Source: Hymenobacter fodinae
GTDB lineage: Bacteria; Bacteroidota; Bacteroidia; Cytophagales; Hymenobacteraceae
Length of the DNA stretch: 64,000 nt
Assembly: GCF_004745825.1 (NCBI RefSeq)
Contig: NZ_SRLA01000001.1
Coordinates: 620,001 to 684,000 of the forward strand
Reading direction: 5' to 3'
Position 1 is the first letter of the stretch, and each line of letters starts with the position of its first letter. This document shows positions 42,425 through 51,597 of the stretch, piece after piece. The notes beneath the pieces are model-generated. The model was not told where the DNA came from. It saw only the letters and a program-made list of their open reading frames with translations, and ran no database searches. Both the position numbers and the translations under genes were made by a program.

Positions 42425-42796
42425 CTAGGCGGCGCGGCGCGACCGATGCAGGATGGGGTGGGTCGTTTGGCAGTACCGCTCCGCATCCAGCAACGACGGT
42501 ACCACGGGCGGGCACAGAGTAGTGGGGAGCTTGGCTATTTGTTGATGATCAGCGTCGCCTACGTGGCAGAGCACCATGGAGATGTTGCGCACCCGCAGGC
42601 GCCGGTAATACCGCACTAACACCCGCAACACGCTAAAAGGCAGTTTAGGCAGGTGGCTGCAATCTATCCAGATGCTGTTTTTGCCGCTACGGCTAGCCAG
42701 GCGGAGCGCATGAGACAGGGGCGAGAGGTCATCTGGCTCGGAGTCGGTCAGAATCAGTAAATAACTCTGGGGCAGGATTTCGCGGTAGACTTCCAT
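42425..42796 (-). CDS. STAS-domain-like protein
   Basis: The 123-residue protein starts at ATG 42796 (MEVYREILPQSYLLILT); TTG 42826 is an alternative. It has SHALRLASRSGKNSIWIDCS with HLPKLPFSVLRVLVRYYRR, the layout of STAS anti-anti-sigma domains (a helix, then IWIDCSHL, then a helix). In classical members the phosphorylated Ser follows the D-x-S stretch; here the region reads PFSVLRVL, so that Ser may be conserved. No sigma or anti-sigma partner is adjacent. It overlaps no gene and is convergent with DUF1345. Confidence 0.6.
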   Translation of the reverse strand: MEVYREILPQSYLLILTDSEPDDLSPLSHALRLASRSGKNSIWIDCSHLPKLPFSVLRVLVRYYRRLRVRNISMVLCHVGDADHQQIAKLPTTLCPPVVPSLLDAERYCQTTHPILHRSRRAA

Positions 42797-43204
42797 GGCT
42801 TGAGCACTAAAGCGGCAGATACTCAAATGTAGGCAACTGTAGTAGTCTGGTAATCAGGATTTATACGGTATTGTCCAAGGGCAAAATACGCATAGTCCAT
42901 AAACGACGCTCTGCCGCCGAGGTTGCATGGGTAGGCAATGGTTTAGCTTAGATAAGAAGTTAAAGATCGGGGAGTTAGAATTAGAGAGGTCTAGCTGAGC
43001 CCCAATCCCAACCCAGCCTAGTTCGGCAGCCGCACATAAGCGTCAGGCATAAAACGGCTATTATGGAGCGGAGGTAGGTTTACCTTCCCTATTAGGCCCT
43101 GGGCAGTAGGGTAGCCATAACGTGTTAAGCGCTGCTCTAGTCTAAAAAGGCAGATGAACAGCCCCTCACTCAGCTAGGCCACTCGGTGTCGGCCTTACAA
43201 TAGG
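42797..43204. other. Non-coding region upstream of the STAS-like gene
   Basis: About 400 bases with no supported gene. TATCTAAGC/GCTTAG-like words occur but no clear RNA structure. A CACTCAGCTAGGCCACT segment near 43169-43187 is another copy of the interspersed 3'-end repeat. The promoter of the STAS-like gene should lie here. Confidence 0.4.
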
Positions 43205-43239
43205 AAAGCCCGCTCTCTAGGGGCAGAGAGCGGGCTTTA
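43205..43239 (-). terminator. Terminator of the tRNA-Arg transcript
   Basis: AAAGCCCGCTCTCT-6-AGAGAGCGGGCTTT is a perfect 14-pair stem immediately downstream (minus strand) of the tRNA 3' end. Confidence 0.85.
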
Positions 43240-43240
43240 G

Positions 43241-43312
43241 TAGCCGCGACGGGAATCGAACCCATATCAAGCGTTTAGGAAACGCCTATTCTATCCGTTG
43301 AACTACGCAGCC
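43241..43312 (-). tRNA. tRNA-Arg (anticodon CCT)
   Basis: On the minus strand the acceptor GGCTGCG pairs with CGCGGCT (two G-T pairs including position 1), with discriminator A and no encoded CCA. The anticodon arm is GGCGT-TTCCTAA-ACGCT, giving anticodon CCT (reads AGG). The T-arm is ATGGG-TTCGATT-CCCGT. A consensus promoter (43329-43360) and a terminator frame it as a single-gene unit. Confidence 0.92.
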
Positions 43313-43328
43313 AGACGGGAGTGTATAA

Positions 43329-43360
43329 CAAAGCTACGGCGAAAGGGGCGCTTGCCCAAA
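43329..43360 (-). promoter_or_regulatory. Promoter of tRNA-Arg
   Basis: Minus-strand TTTG (43360-43357), then 20 bases, then TAGCTTTG (43336-43329): a full match to the Bacteroidota housekeeping consensus. Transcription should start near 43323, about 11 bases before the tRNA. Confidence 0.75.
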
Positions 43361-43454
43361 CTTAGGGGCCACGTGCTGCCGTATAGCATCCAGACTGTAC
43401 CTTGCTAGGCGCATAACCGCCATTCCCCTCCGTTTACTTCTCTCTTCCTGCTGC

Positions 43455-44621
43455 ATGGGCTTGTTGGATGATATGCGCGCCGCGCGCCGGGCTGCTGGGG
43501 CGGGCCGAGCTCTTACCGCCGAAGCGGATGACGACGGCATGGTGCCGGCCCTGCTGTTTATCCCCGACATCAGTGGCTTCACCCGATTCATTGAGGAATC
43601 GGGGAGCCCGCAGGCCCCGTTTCTGGTGGCCGATCTGCTGGAAATTCTCATTGAGGGCAACACGCTAGGCCTGCAGGTAAACGAGATTCAGGGCGATGCT
43701 GTGCTATTCTACCGCCTGGGGCCGCCGCCGCCTATTCGGGAGCTGGTGCAGCAGTGCCGCCGTATCTACCTCGATTTTCAGAATTACCTGCGGGTAGTGG
43801 AGCGCGACACGGGCTCAGAGTTGAGTGCGGCGCTGGCTGAACATGTGCTTACGCTTAAAATTATTGTGCACTATGGGCGCGTAAGTGTAGCGCAGATCCG
43901 GGAGTACACTAAGCTCATGGGCCGCGACGTGATTGTGGTGCACCGCCTGCTCAAAAACAACATCATGGGCTCGGAGTACATTTTGCTCTCGGAAGGCTAC
44001 ATCGAAACCCAAACGCCTGCCGACTTAGTCCGCAGCTTTTCCTGGACGCGCCTGCTGCACGGCTCGGCATTCTACGACCACTTGGGGGAAGTGGCCTACC
44101 GCTACGCCCACCTCTCGCCGTTGCGCCTCCTTCTCAACGCCCCGGCGTCGGCCCGCGACAAGCCGGGGCGGGGGTGCGTGTTAAAAGTGCGCCGAGCCAT
44201 TGGGGTGCCGGCGCCGTACTTGCTGCGGGTGCTCAGCAACTTCCGGCTGCGCCCGCGCTGGATGGAAGGCGCCACGGCCGTGCACTACGACGTAACCAAG
44301 GTTGGAAGGTTAGGCACCAGCTACAAGGTCGATATCTTCCAGGGGCAGATTGATTTTCAGGCCATCCAGCGCTTTCAGGATGACGAAGGCCAAATGGAGT
44401 ACGTGGAAAAGATTTCTCATTTCCGGCTGTTCCCCAACTCCTTGCTCTTCTACTTCATTGAGGCCGTCAACGTTGACGCCTGTTTGCTCACTATGGAGTT
44501 CCGGTATGGCCACATTGCCAGCCACAACCGGCTTATCCGCTTCGGGCAGCTGCACCGCATGCGCCGGTTTTTGGGGCGTTCCATACGCGGCCTAGCAGCC
44601 GTATGCGAGAAAAATGCCTGA
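43455..44621 (+). CDS. DUF2652 protein: class III cyclase-like domain plus SRPBCC-like domain
   Basis: The 388-residue soluble protein starts at ATG 43455. An N-terminal nucleotide-cyclase-like domain has LLFIPDISGFTRFIEE and VNEIQGDAVLFY; Asp38 and Asp81 occupy the metal-binding positions of class III cyclases. In the later VN..AR motif of active cyclases it reads GRDVIVVHRLL, so the transition-state Asn is replaced while Arg is kept; activity is therefore uncertain. The C-terminal half (about residues 235-388, FRLRPRWMEGATAVHYDVTK...) looks like an SRPBCC/Bet v 1-type pocket. Downstream and convergent lies an HD-domain/Pycsar-effector-like membrane protein. The DUF2652 assignment is by motif recognition. 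Confidence 0.8.
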   Translation: MGLLDDMRAARRAAGAGRALTAEADDDGMVPALLFIPDISGFTRFIEESGSPQAPFLVADLLEILIEGNTLGLQVNEIQGDAVLFYRLGPPPPIRELVQQCRRIYLDFQNYLRVVERDTGSELSAALAEHVLTLKIIVHYGRVSVAQIREYTKLMGRDVIVVHRLLKNNIMGSEYILLSEGYIETQTPADLVRSFSWTRLLHGSAFYDHLGEVAYRYAHLSPLRLLLNAPASARDKPGRGCVLKVRRAIGVPAPYLLRVLSNFRLRPRWMEGATAVHYDVTKVGRLGTSYKVDIFQGQIDFQAIQRFQDDEGQMEYVEKISHFRLFPNSLLFYFIEAVNVDACLLTMEFRYGHIASHNRLIRFGQLHRMRRFLGRSIRGLAAVCEKNA

Positions 44622-44704
44622 ACGAAGTGGCCTAGGCCACCGGCATGGCTTTGAACAAGTGGTGCCAAAGGCCAACTCTTTGCTGTTCCGCTAAAACCCA
44701 AATA

Positions 44705-44742
44705 AAGAGCCCTTGCTCCACAGTGGAAGCAAGGGCTCTCTT
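44705..44742. terminator. Bidirectional terminator between DUF2652 and the HD/DUF5706 gene
   Basis: AAGAGCCCTTGC-12-GCAAGGGCTCTC is a 12-pair stem with flanking A and T residues, located between two convergent genes. Confidence 0.8.
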
Positions 44743-44813
44743 ATAACTCGATGGTTGTGCAAAGTGAAAATCTACGGTTTCGTCAAGGGGGCTAGGCCAC
44801 CTCACTCATCGCG

Positions 44814-46055
44814 CTACGACTTGTACAGCAGCACAATGCCGAAGGAGAGGGCCGTGAGGATAAGGCCTACCATGAAGATGGTGTAGCTCAGGCGTAGCAG
44901 CCGGTACTTGCGAGTAAGCACGTCGCCGAGGTAGTAGATGTCCGTTACCATGTTGGTGTAGAGGGCGTCTTTCTGGCGCATAATCTCCGTCATGCCATGC
45001 TGGAAGTCGTCGAGGCTAAGCTTGCTGAAGTTACCGAAGAACAGCAGGTTCACGCGGCGGTTGGTAGCAATTTGAGGGCTTCGCTTAAGCCACTTAAAGC
45101 TCGTCACGTCGGGCTGGGCACACAAAATAGCCGTTACTACTGAACCGAGTGCCGTTACCAGCAGGATACCCATCGGGATAGATATAACCGGGTTGCGCAA
45201 CAGGCCTACGTTGCTCAGCGCCGCCGACTTGCTGCCTAGCTTAGCCCCGAAGTAGGTAATGATAAGGGACATGAGCACCGCGTTGAGGCTGATCATCATG
45301 TTCGCCTTCTTATCGGCCATGTCGGAGAGCTTCATGTGGTTGCTGTACATGGTCCGGAACATCGTCTCGATGCCCCGTTTGGGCTCCGCGAAGGTAGCTT
45401 CGGCTTCTTCCTCCTTCTTTTTCTTCTTTTTCTCGGTCTTCTTCAGCTTGTCGCGCTGCTCCTTGATGTTGGCCTTGAACTGCTCCTTGTAGCGCTCTTT
45501 GGCCGCATCAGTATAGTACTTGGTGCCCAGCAGGAAGTTTAGCTGCGTCTCGGCCCACTCGGTGTTAGAGTAGGTTTTGCCCAGGGTGGTTTCCCACTCA
45601 GTACGCAGCAGCTCAGCATTGGCAAAAAAGTCTTCGCGCCCGAGGTTGCTCATGTCGGCATCCACCAGCAGGCGTTGCAGCTCGGTGTCCCGGGGCTCGT
45701 CGCGGTGCGTGGCCTTAATGATATCTTTCACTACCGCAATCCGATCGGCAGGGTAGTCGTGCTCGGTAAGCCACTGCTCGGCTATTTCCATGCTACGGTA
45801 CTCGTGGCCGTCGTAGGTATCCACGTAGCCAGCATCATGAAACCAGGCCGCCAAGACTAGGGCTTCCTGATCGGATTCGCTGAGGCCCGCCGCTTCGGCC
45901 AGAGCCTTGGCTTCCTTTACCACTACAGCGGTATGTTTGGGCGAATGGTATACTAGGCGAGAGGGCAGCTGCTGTTCAAACAGTTGCGTGATATAGGCCT
46001 TCGCCTTCTTGACAATCTCGGCCTTGGCAGGTTTGAGCGTAGGGATGGTTTCCAT
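44814..46055 (-). CDS. HD phosphohydrolase domain fused to a Pycsar-effector-like (DUF5706/PycTM) membrane domain
   Basis: The 413-residue protein has two parts. Residues about 30-190 form an HD domain: HSPKHTAVVV (His41), AAWFHDAGYVDTYDGHE (His73-Asp74), VKDIIKATHRDE and VDADMSNLG. A Lys/Glu-rich coiled linker (KKKKKKEEEAEA) follows near 205-220. The C-terminal part matches DUF5706/PycTM: LSDMADKKANMMISLNAVLM, then a first membrane helix, a second hydrophobic hairpin (ISIPMGILLVTALGSVVTAI) and a final one (YTIFMVGLILTALSFGIVLL). PycTM proteins are effectors of pyrimidine-cyclase (Pycsar) antiphage systems. HD fusions of this type are widespread in Bacteroidota and their role is not settled. 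Its stop codon begins a GTGGCCTAG repeat. Confidence 0.85.
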   Translation of the reverse strand: METIPTLKPAKAEIVKKAKAYITQLFEQQLPSRLVYHSPKHTAVVVKEAKALAEAAGLSESDQEALVLAAWFHDAGYVDTYDGHEYRSMEIAEQWLTEHDYPADRIAVVKDIIKATHRDEPRDTELQRLLVDADMSNLGREDFFANAELLRTEWETTLGKTYSNTEWAETQLNFLLGTKYYTDAAKERYKEQFKANIKEQRDKLKKTEKKKKKKEEEAEATFAEPKRGIETMFRTMYSNHMKLSDMADKKANMMISLNAVLMSLIITYFGAKLGSKSAALSNVGLLRNPVISIPMGILLVTALGSVVTAILCAQPDVTSFKWLKRSPQIATNRRVNLLFFGNFSKLSLDDFQHGMTEIMRQKDALYTNMVTDIYYLGDVLTRKYRLLRLSYTIFMVGLILTALSFGIVLLYKS

Positions 46056-46323
46056 GTAGCGGAAAATAAGAAAAAAGTGCCGGCCAGCAGATCCGTAAGG
46101 CTTAGAACGTAGCTGCGCGGTTCAGGTTTTCCGGAGGGTAAGCCCAACCGAAGCCGGCTGATTTGCGTAGGGCAGGCACCCCCACTTTAGTCGCTGGAAA
46201 ACAGCGGTCCGCGGCAAGTTTATCGTATTTACTGCAACCCTGTTTTCCGCCGCCTGTTTACTCTCGTATAGTAACAGCAAGTAACAGGCTTTTGCTCCTT
46301 TTTTGTTTACTCTCTTGCTCTCT

Positions 46324-49300
46324 ATGAGAAGACATTTTCTGTCCTGCAGCCTGCTGATGTTGTTGGCGGGCGGCACTATCTCTAACGCGCTGGCGCAAAA
46401 GCCCGACCAGACCCCGCACCCTACCCGGCCGAACTACCGCAACGGGGGCGAAAACTGGGAGGCCAAAACGCCCCCAGACAGCTCCTCCATCCGGTACTCA
46501 GTTTTCCTGATTGGTGACGTCGGGAAACCCATTCCCAGCGAAGAAGGAGGGGAGCCTTCCCTGAACTACCTGCGCAAGCAGATTCTGGCTGCCGGCAGCC
46601 GCAGCACCACCGTGTACCTCGGCGACAACGTGTACGAGTACGGCATGCCCGAAGAAGGGGCCTACGACCGGAAAGTATCGGAAAAGCGTATCACCGACCA
46701 ACTGGATATTCTGCGCAACTACGCCGGCGAAAAGTACATGATACCCGGCAACCACGACTGGAAGCAGGGCCTGCGCGGTGGGGTAGATCAGGTAAACCGC
46801 GAACAGCGGTTTGTGGAGAACTACATGACCAAAGACTCGGCGGCTTTCTCCTATACCGGCGACTTCTTTATTCCGCGCGATGCCTGCCCCGGCCCCTTTG
46901 AGGTGCGCCTGCAGGATGACCTGGTGCTGATTGCGGTTAACTCGCAGTGGTTTCTGCAAACCAACGGCGAGCGGCCCTACGGAGCCAACAGCGGCTGCGG
47001 CGTAGCCAACGAAACCGACTTCTTCACCCAGCTCGAAGATATTATTGCCCGCAATAAGGACAAGAACATCATGGTGGTGGCGCACCACCCTTTGTTCTCC
47101 GACGGTATTCATGGCGGCTACTTCACCCTGGGCGACCATTTCTTCCCGCTGTCCATCGTTTATAAGTATGCTTTCCTGCCGCTGCCGGTTATCGGCAGTA
47201 TCTACCCCTTCGCGCGTAAGTATGGCGGGGTAAGCCAGGATATTGCTCACCCGCTGTACCAGGCCTACAAGAAGGGTATGCTGGAGATTTTCCAGAAGTA
47301 CCCCAACGTAGTGTACGCCGCGGGCCACGAGCACAACCTGCAGTTCTTCAAGGAAGGCAACCTCAACCACATCGTGAGCGGCTCGGGCTGCAAAACTCAG
47401 CACGTAAAGCCCGGCAACGGCGGCGATGCCATTTTCTCGGATAAGGAGAAGGGCTTTGCCCGCGTGAACTACTACCAGGATGGCCAGGTATGGGTGGAGT
47501 ATTTCATTCCGGAAGGCAAGGGCGAAACCGCCCGGCGCGTGTTCCGCACCCCCATGTATGCCCTGGCCGCCGCCACGGCTGCGCAAACCGATCCTGCTGC
47601 CGCGGCCGCAGCCACCCCGCGCCCCAACTTCCGCGACAGCACCGTTACCACGGCTATTCACCCGAAGTATGATGAGGCCGGCAAGTTTCACCGGTTCCTG
47701 TTCGGGGAGCACTACCGCAAGGAGTGGGCTACGCCTATTAAGTTTCCAGTGCTGGACCTAGCTACTGAGAAGGGTGGCCTAACGCCCTATAAAATTGGGG
47801 GCGGCAAGCAAACGGCTTCCCTGAAAGTACGCAACGAGGAAGGCCGCAACTTCACCATCCGGAGCCTCAACAAAGACCCCTCGGCGGTACTGCCCGAGGC
47901 CTTGCGTACCGGCGCCGCCGCCGACATTCTGCAGGACCAGATTTCGGCGCAACACCCGCTGGGCTCCCTGCCGCTGCCTCCGCTGGCTACGGCCGCGGGT
48001 ATTCTGCACACCAACCCCGAGCTACGCTACATTCCGCAGGACCCCTTGCTGGGCATTTACCTCCCCCGCTTTGCCAACACGCCAGGCGCCATTGAGGAAG
48101 ATGCCAAAGACGACCAGAGCAACGTAGAAAGCCTCGGCAACGCCAAGAACCTGGTGGGCACCGATAAGGTGTTTGAGCGCATCACCGACGACAACGACAA
48201 CCGCGTCAACGAAAAAGCCTTTGCCCGCTCCCGCCTCTTCGATATGTGGATTGGCGACTGGGACAGGCACGAGGACCAGTGGCGCTGGGCCGAGAAAAAG
48301 GACAAGGACGGCGACCGGAAATTCACGGCCGTGCCCGAAGACCGCGACATTGCCTTCTTCAAGGGTGATGGGTTGTTTCCGTACCTAGCTTCACGTAAGT
48401 GGGCCATCCGCAACTTCCAGAACTTTGGGAAGGACTACGCCGACTGGAAAGGCCTAAACCTGACCGCCCTGAGCAACGACCGGGTATACCTGGCTTCGGT
48501 AACCAAGGAGGACTGGGTTAAGCAGGCCGAGGAGTTGAAAGCCTCTCTGACCGATGATGTAATTGAGAAGGCGTTCCGGGAGCGGTGGCCTAAGCAGATC
48601 TACGACCTGCACGGGCCCGAAATCATTGCCAAGCTGAAAAGCCGCCGTGACCTGCTGCCCCAAGTAGCGGCCGACTATTACACCATGGTGAGCCGCGTGA
48701 CGGAGGTAAAAGGCTCTAAGAAGCGCGAGAAGTTTGTGGTGGAGCGCCTGCCCGATGATAAGACGCACGTAACGGTGCAGAAAATCAACAAAGAGGGCCA
48801 GCTCACGAAGATCCTCTTCGACCGCACCTTTGATAATAAGGTGACCAAGGAAATCCGGTTGTACGGCTTTGCCGGCGAGGACATCTATGATGTGAAAGGC
48901 GACGTGAAGCGCGGCGCGAAGGTGCGCATCATTGGCGGCACCGATAAGGACAGCATCACAGACCGCTCGAACGTATCAGGTATCAACCACAAGCTGCACA
49001 TCTATGATGCCGACACGAGCAACATCATTGTGGCTGGCAAAGATGCCCGCCTGCGCCTGGAGCCCGGCGTGGATGTAAGCCGTTACGACGTGCACACTCG
49101 CACCGACCGCAAAGACTACACCCTCAACTACCTGGGCCCCACGGCTTACTTTGGCTACAACGTAGATGACCGGGTGTTTGTGGGGGGCGGCCTGATTTAC
49201 CGCACCTACGGGTTCCGCAAAGAGCCTTACGCTACCGAGCAGAGCCTGGCTGCCAACTATTCACCTTCGCAGAGCGCCTATAACGTGCGCTACCTAGGCC

Positions 49301-50247
49301 ACTACGTAGACTTGTTCGGCAAGCTGGACCTGCGCGTAACGGCCCAACTCTACGGCCCGCAGTTGCTATACAACTACTTTGGCCTGGGCAACGACACCCG
49401 CAACCGCTTAGCTGAGGAGAATGATGGTGGGGGGCGCATTCGCAACCGCGACATCAATGACACCTACCGCATCCGGTTCTCGCGGTTGTACGTGGCACCC
49501 ATGCTGGAGAAAAGCCTCTTCAGCTTCCTGCAGCTGGGCTTCGGTCCGCAGTACGACCAGTTCCGGGTCGACCGCAACCAGATTGGCAGCGAGATTGCCG
49601 CTGGCCTAGATGAGAACGGTAACGGCATTATCGGCACCTCGGCCGTGGGTATCCGCAGCTCCGACTTTGGGCTGAACCGCTACTTGGGTGGTAAGGCTTA
49701 CCTAAACCTCGATGCCAGCTCTTCGCCCAAGAACCCGCGCATAGGCCTACGCCTCTACAACGCGGCCGAGTACAACTACCAGCTCAATGGGGAGAAGCTC
49801 AGCTACGGCCGCCTGACCACGGAAGCCCGGTTCTACCTGTCGCCCAACTTCCCCTTCCAGCTCACCTGGGCTGGCCGCATTGGGGCTAACCGCAACCTCG
49901 GCGACTACCGCTTCTACCAGGCTAACACTTTGGGCGGTACCACCAACTTGCGTGGTTACCGTCGCACCCGGTACGCCGGCCGCAGCTCGGTGTACGCCAA
50001 CGGCGAAGTGCGCATTCAGCTCTTCACCTTCAACGCCTACCTGGTGCCTGGTAAGTTCGGTATTCTGGGCCTGGCCGATGCCGCCCGCGTGTACTCTTCT
50101 TATGACACCAAAACCGGCCTAAAAGCCTTCCATACGGCTGTTGGTGGCGGCGTGTGGGTTGATATTCTGAAGCAAGCGGTTGTCAACGCTACCTACTCAG
50201 TTGGCGAGGAGAACCTGGTGTTTGTCGGGTTCGACTTCCTGTTCTAG
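46324..50247 (+). CDS. Metallophosphoesterase fused to an outer-membrane beta-barrel
   Basis: The 1307-residue protein starts at ATG 46324 (MRRHFLSCSLLMLLAGGTIS), a signal peptide; TTG 46303 is an alternative. Residues about 55-370 form a calcineurin-like phosphoesterase with all metal motifs: LIGDVG, YLGDNVYEYG, IPGNHDW, VVAHHPLFSDG and AAGHEHN. A middle region (DRHEDQWRWAEKKDKDGDRK and beyond) resembles a kinase-like or CotH-type segment. The C-terminal 350 residues form a surface-antigen/BamA-type barrel (TTNLRGYRRTRYAGRSSVYA) ending in Phe (FVGFDFLF). It would place a phosphatase at the outer membrane. Fusions of this kind are known in Bacteroidota, but the substrate is unknown. Confidence 0.9.
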   Translation: MRRHFLSCSLLMLLAGGTISNALAQKPDQTPHPTRPNYRNGGENWEAKTPPDSSSIRYSVFLIGDVGKPIPSEEGGEPSLNYLRKQILAAGSRSTTVYLGDNVYEYGMPEEGAYDRKVSEKRITDQLDILRNYAGEKYMIPGNHDWKQGLRGGVDQVNREQRFVENYMTKDSAAFSYTGDFFIPRDACPGPFEVRLQDDLVLIAVNSQWFLQTNGERPYGANSGCGVANETDFFTQLEDIIARNKDKNIMVVAHHPLFSDGIHGGYFTLGDHFFPLSIVYKYAFLPLPVIGSIYPFARKYGGVSQDIAHPLYQAYKKGMLEIFQKYPNVVYAAGHEHNLQFFKEGNLNHIVSGSGCKTQHVKPGNGGDAIFSDKEKGFARVNYYQDGQVWVEYFIPEGKGETARRVFRTPMYALAAATAAQTDPAAAAAATPRPNFRDSTVTTAIHPKYDEAGKFHRFLFGEHYRKEWATPIKFPVLDLATEKGGLTPYKIGGGKQTASLKVRNEEGRNFTIRSLNKDPSAVLPEALRTGAAADILQDQISAQHPLGSLPLPPLATAAGILHTNPELRYIPQDPLLGIYLPRFANTPGAIEEDAKDDQSNVESLGNAKNLVGTDKVFERITDDNDNRVNEKAFARSRLFDMWIGDWDRHEDQWRWAEKKDKDGDRKFTAVPEDRDIAFFKGDGLFPYLASRKWAIRNFQNFGKDYADWKGLNLTALSNDRVYLASVTKEDWVKQAEELKASLTDDVIEKAFRERWPKQIYDLHGPEIIAKLKSRRDLLPQVAADYYTMVSRVTEVKGSKKREKFVVERLPDDKTHVTVQKINKEGQLTKILFDRTFDNKVTKEIRLYGFAGEDIYDVKGDVKRGAKVRIIGGTDKDSITDRSNVSGINHKLHIYDADTSNIIVAGKDARLRLEPGVDVSRYDVHTRTDRKDYTLNYLGPTAYFGYNVDDRVFVGGGLIYRTYGFRKEPYATEQSLAANYSPSQSAYNVRYLGHYVDLFGKLDLRVTAQLYGPQLLYNYFGLGNDTRNRLAEENDGGGRIRNRDINDTYRIRFSRLYVAPMLEKSLFSFLQLGFGPQYDQFRVDRNQIGSEIAAGLDENGNGIIGTSAVGIRSSDFGLNRYLGGKAYLNLDASSSPKNPRIGLRLYNAAEYNYQLNGEKLSYGRLTTEARFYLSPNFPFQLTWAGRIGANRNLGDYRFYQANTLGGTTNLRGYRRTRYAGRSSVYANGEVRIQLFTFNAYLVPGKFGILGLADAARVYSSYDTKTGLKAFHTAVGGGVWVDILKQAVVNATYSVGEENLVFVGFDFLF

Positions 50248-50321
50248 CAAAACAAAGGGGGGAGCCTCCAGAATAGTGGCCTAGGGTGGCCACTGTCCTG
50301 CTTTTTCCTCATCCTTTTTCG

Positions 50322-50356
50322 CGAAAAGACGTTAAGGCTAGCCTGACGTCTTTTCG
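50322..50356 (+). terminator. Terminator after the phosphoesterase-barrel gene
   Basis: CGAAAAGACGT-13-ACGTCTTTTCG is a perfect 11-pair stem with a T-run on its 3' side, ahead of the DUF6268 gene. Confidence 0.7.
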
Positions 50357-50386
50357 TCGTTTTGCACCCCTGCATCTTTCTCCTTT

Positions 50387-51508
50387 ATGACCAAATTCTC
50401 GACGCTGTGCAAGCGAGGCTTCCGTCCGCTGATCATGGGTACAGTTCTGCTAGGAGGGGCGGTGACTGCACAGGCGCAGATCACGCCTACCACTCCCCCG
50501 GTATACCCACCCCCCGCGCCCCCGGCCGGCGACACAATTGCGGCCACCAACGCTCAGGAATTTGCTACTCCCTCGGTGCTGGGAATGGGACCAAGCAAAG
50601 GCCTCATTTTTCACTATGAGCGCATGCCCCGCTTCAACATCAACTCCGATGGGAGAGCAGTAGGGCTGAATGACTACCGTTCGCAAGCGGAAAAAAACGC
50701 CCGGCTGGTCGTAAAAGGATACATCCCGTTCTGGAACCGGCCTCACCTCAAGGTGATACTGGGGGTGAACTATGAACGGGAAGAGTTTAAGTTTCGGGAA
50801 TACCCCACGGGCTACGAGCTCTACGACAACATTGAGGACAAAGGCCTCAAAACCTTAGGAACGCAGTTAGCGGTTATCCGGCCCGTAAATGAGGTGAACT
50901 GGTATATTTTCCGCATCAAGGGTGAGTTGAGTGGCGACTATACTTCCTCGGAACTCAGTGTGCGTGACTACTTGCGGGTGTCCTCGGAGTTCCTCTACGG
51001 CTGGAAGCGTAGCCCAACCTTTTCGTGGGGCGTAGGCCTACAACTGGGCTACACCTTTGGCCGGCAGAGTATCTATCCGGCCGTGTTGTATAACCGCACC
51101 TTCAACAACCGGTGGGGGGTAGAGGCGCTGTTCCCGGCGCGCATCACCATGCGCTACAATGCGTCGCCGCGCTCCTTGTTCTTTGCGGGCTACTCCGTCG
51201 ATGGTTTCAACTACATCATCAAGCTGCGGCAGCCATTGCGTCGTGAAAACGCCATAGACTTGCGGACGCTGGAGCTGCGCGAAACCGAAGTGAAATTCCG
51301 GGGCCGTTGGGAGCGAGAAATCTACGACTTCCTATGGTTTGGCCTGGAAGGCGGCTACCGTTACAACTACGCCTTCGACGCCTTCGACCGCACCAACGAC
51401 AACCGCTTTAAAATCATCGACAGCAAGCTGGCCGGCGCGCCCTACGCCTCCTTTGAGCTGTTCATTGTGCCCCCGCGCAAGTTCCTGAAGAAAACGGTAG
51501 ACAAGTAA
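50387..51508 (+). CDS. DUF6268-like outer-membrane barrel protein
   Basis: The 373-residue protein has a signal peptide (PLIMGTVLLGGAVTAQAQ) and a proline-rich linker (TPPVYPPPAPPAG). A run of amphipathic strands follows (RLVVKGYIPFWNRPHLKVIL, GVNYEREEFKFREYPTGYEL, WGVGLQLGYTFGRQSIYPAV, LFFAGYSVDGFNYIIKL). It resembles DUF6268 barrels. The function is unknown. It is separated from the phosphoesterase-barrel gene by a terminator and followed by another at 51536-51583. Confidence 0.75.
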   Translation: MTKFSTLCKRGFRPLIMGTVLLGGAVTAQAQITPTTPPVYPPPAPPAGDTIAATNAQEFATPSVLGMGPSKGLIFHYERMPRFNINSDGRAVGLNDYRSQAEKNARLVVKGYIPFWNRPHLKVILGVNYEREEFKFREYPTGYELYDNIEDKGLKTLGTQLAVIRPVNEVNWYIFRIKGELSGDYTSSELSVRDYLRVSSEFLYGWKRSPTFSWGVGLQLGYTFGRQSIYPAVLYNRTFNNRWGVEALFPARITMRYNASPRSLFFAGYSVDGFNYIIKLRQPLRRENAIDLRTLELRETEVKFRGRWEREIYDFLWFGLEGGYRYNYAFDAFDRTNDNRFKIIDSKLAGAPYASFELFIVPPRKFLKKTVDK

Positions 51509-51535
51509 CACACCCGGCTACTGGCTCACTGCCCT

Positions 51536-51583
51536 ACAACACAAAGGCCCCACCGCAACGCTGCGGTGGGGCCTTTGTGTTGT
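51536..51583. terminator. Bidirectional terminator between convergent genes
   Basis: A perfect 22-pair stem (ACAACACAAAGGCCCCACCG... with its complement) around an ACGC loop lies between the DUF6268 gene and the convergent alcohol dehydrogenase gene. Confidence 0.9.
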
Positions 51584-51597
51584 AGCAAAATAGTGGC

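Noticed and set aside
43241..46055. Canonical Pycsar defence operon
   Set aside because: The two genes are convergent with a bidirectional terminator between them and the cyclase lacks a full catalytic set, so I report only a possible link, not a complete system.
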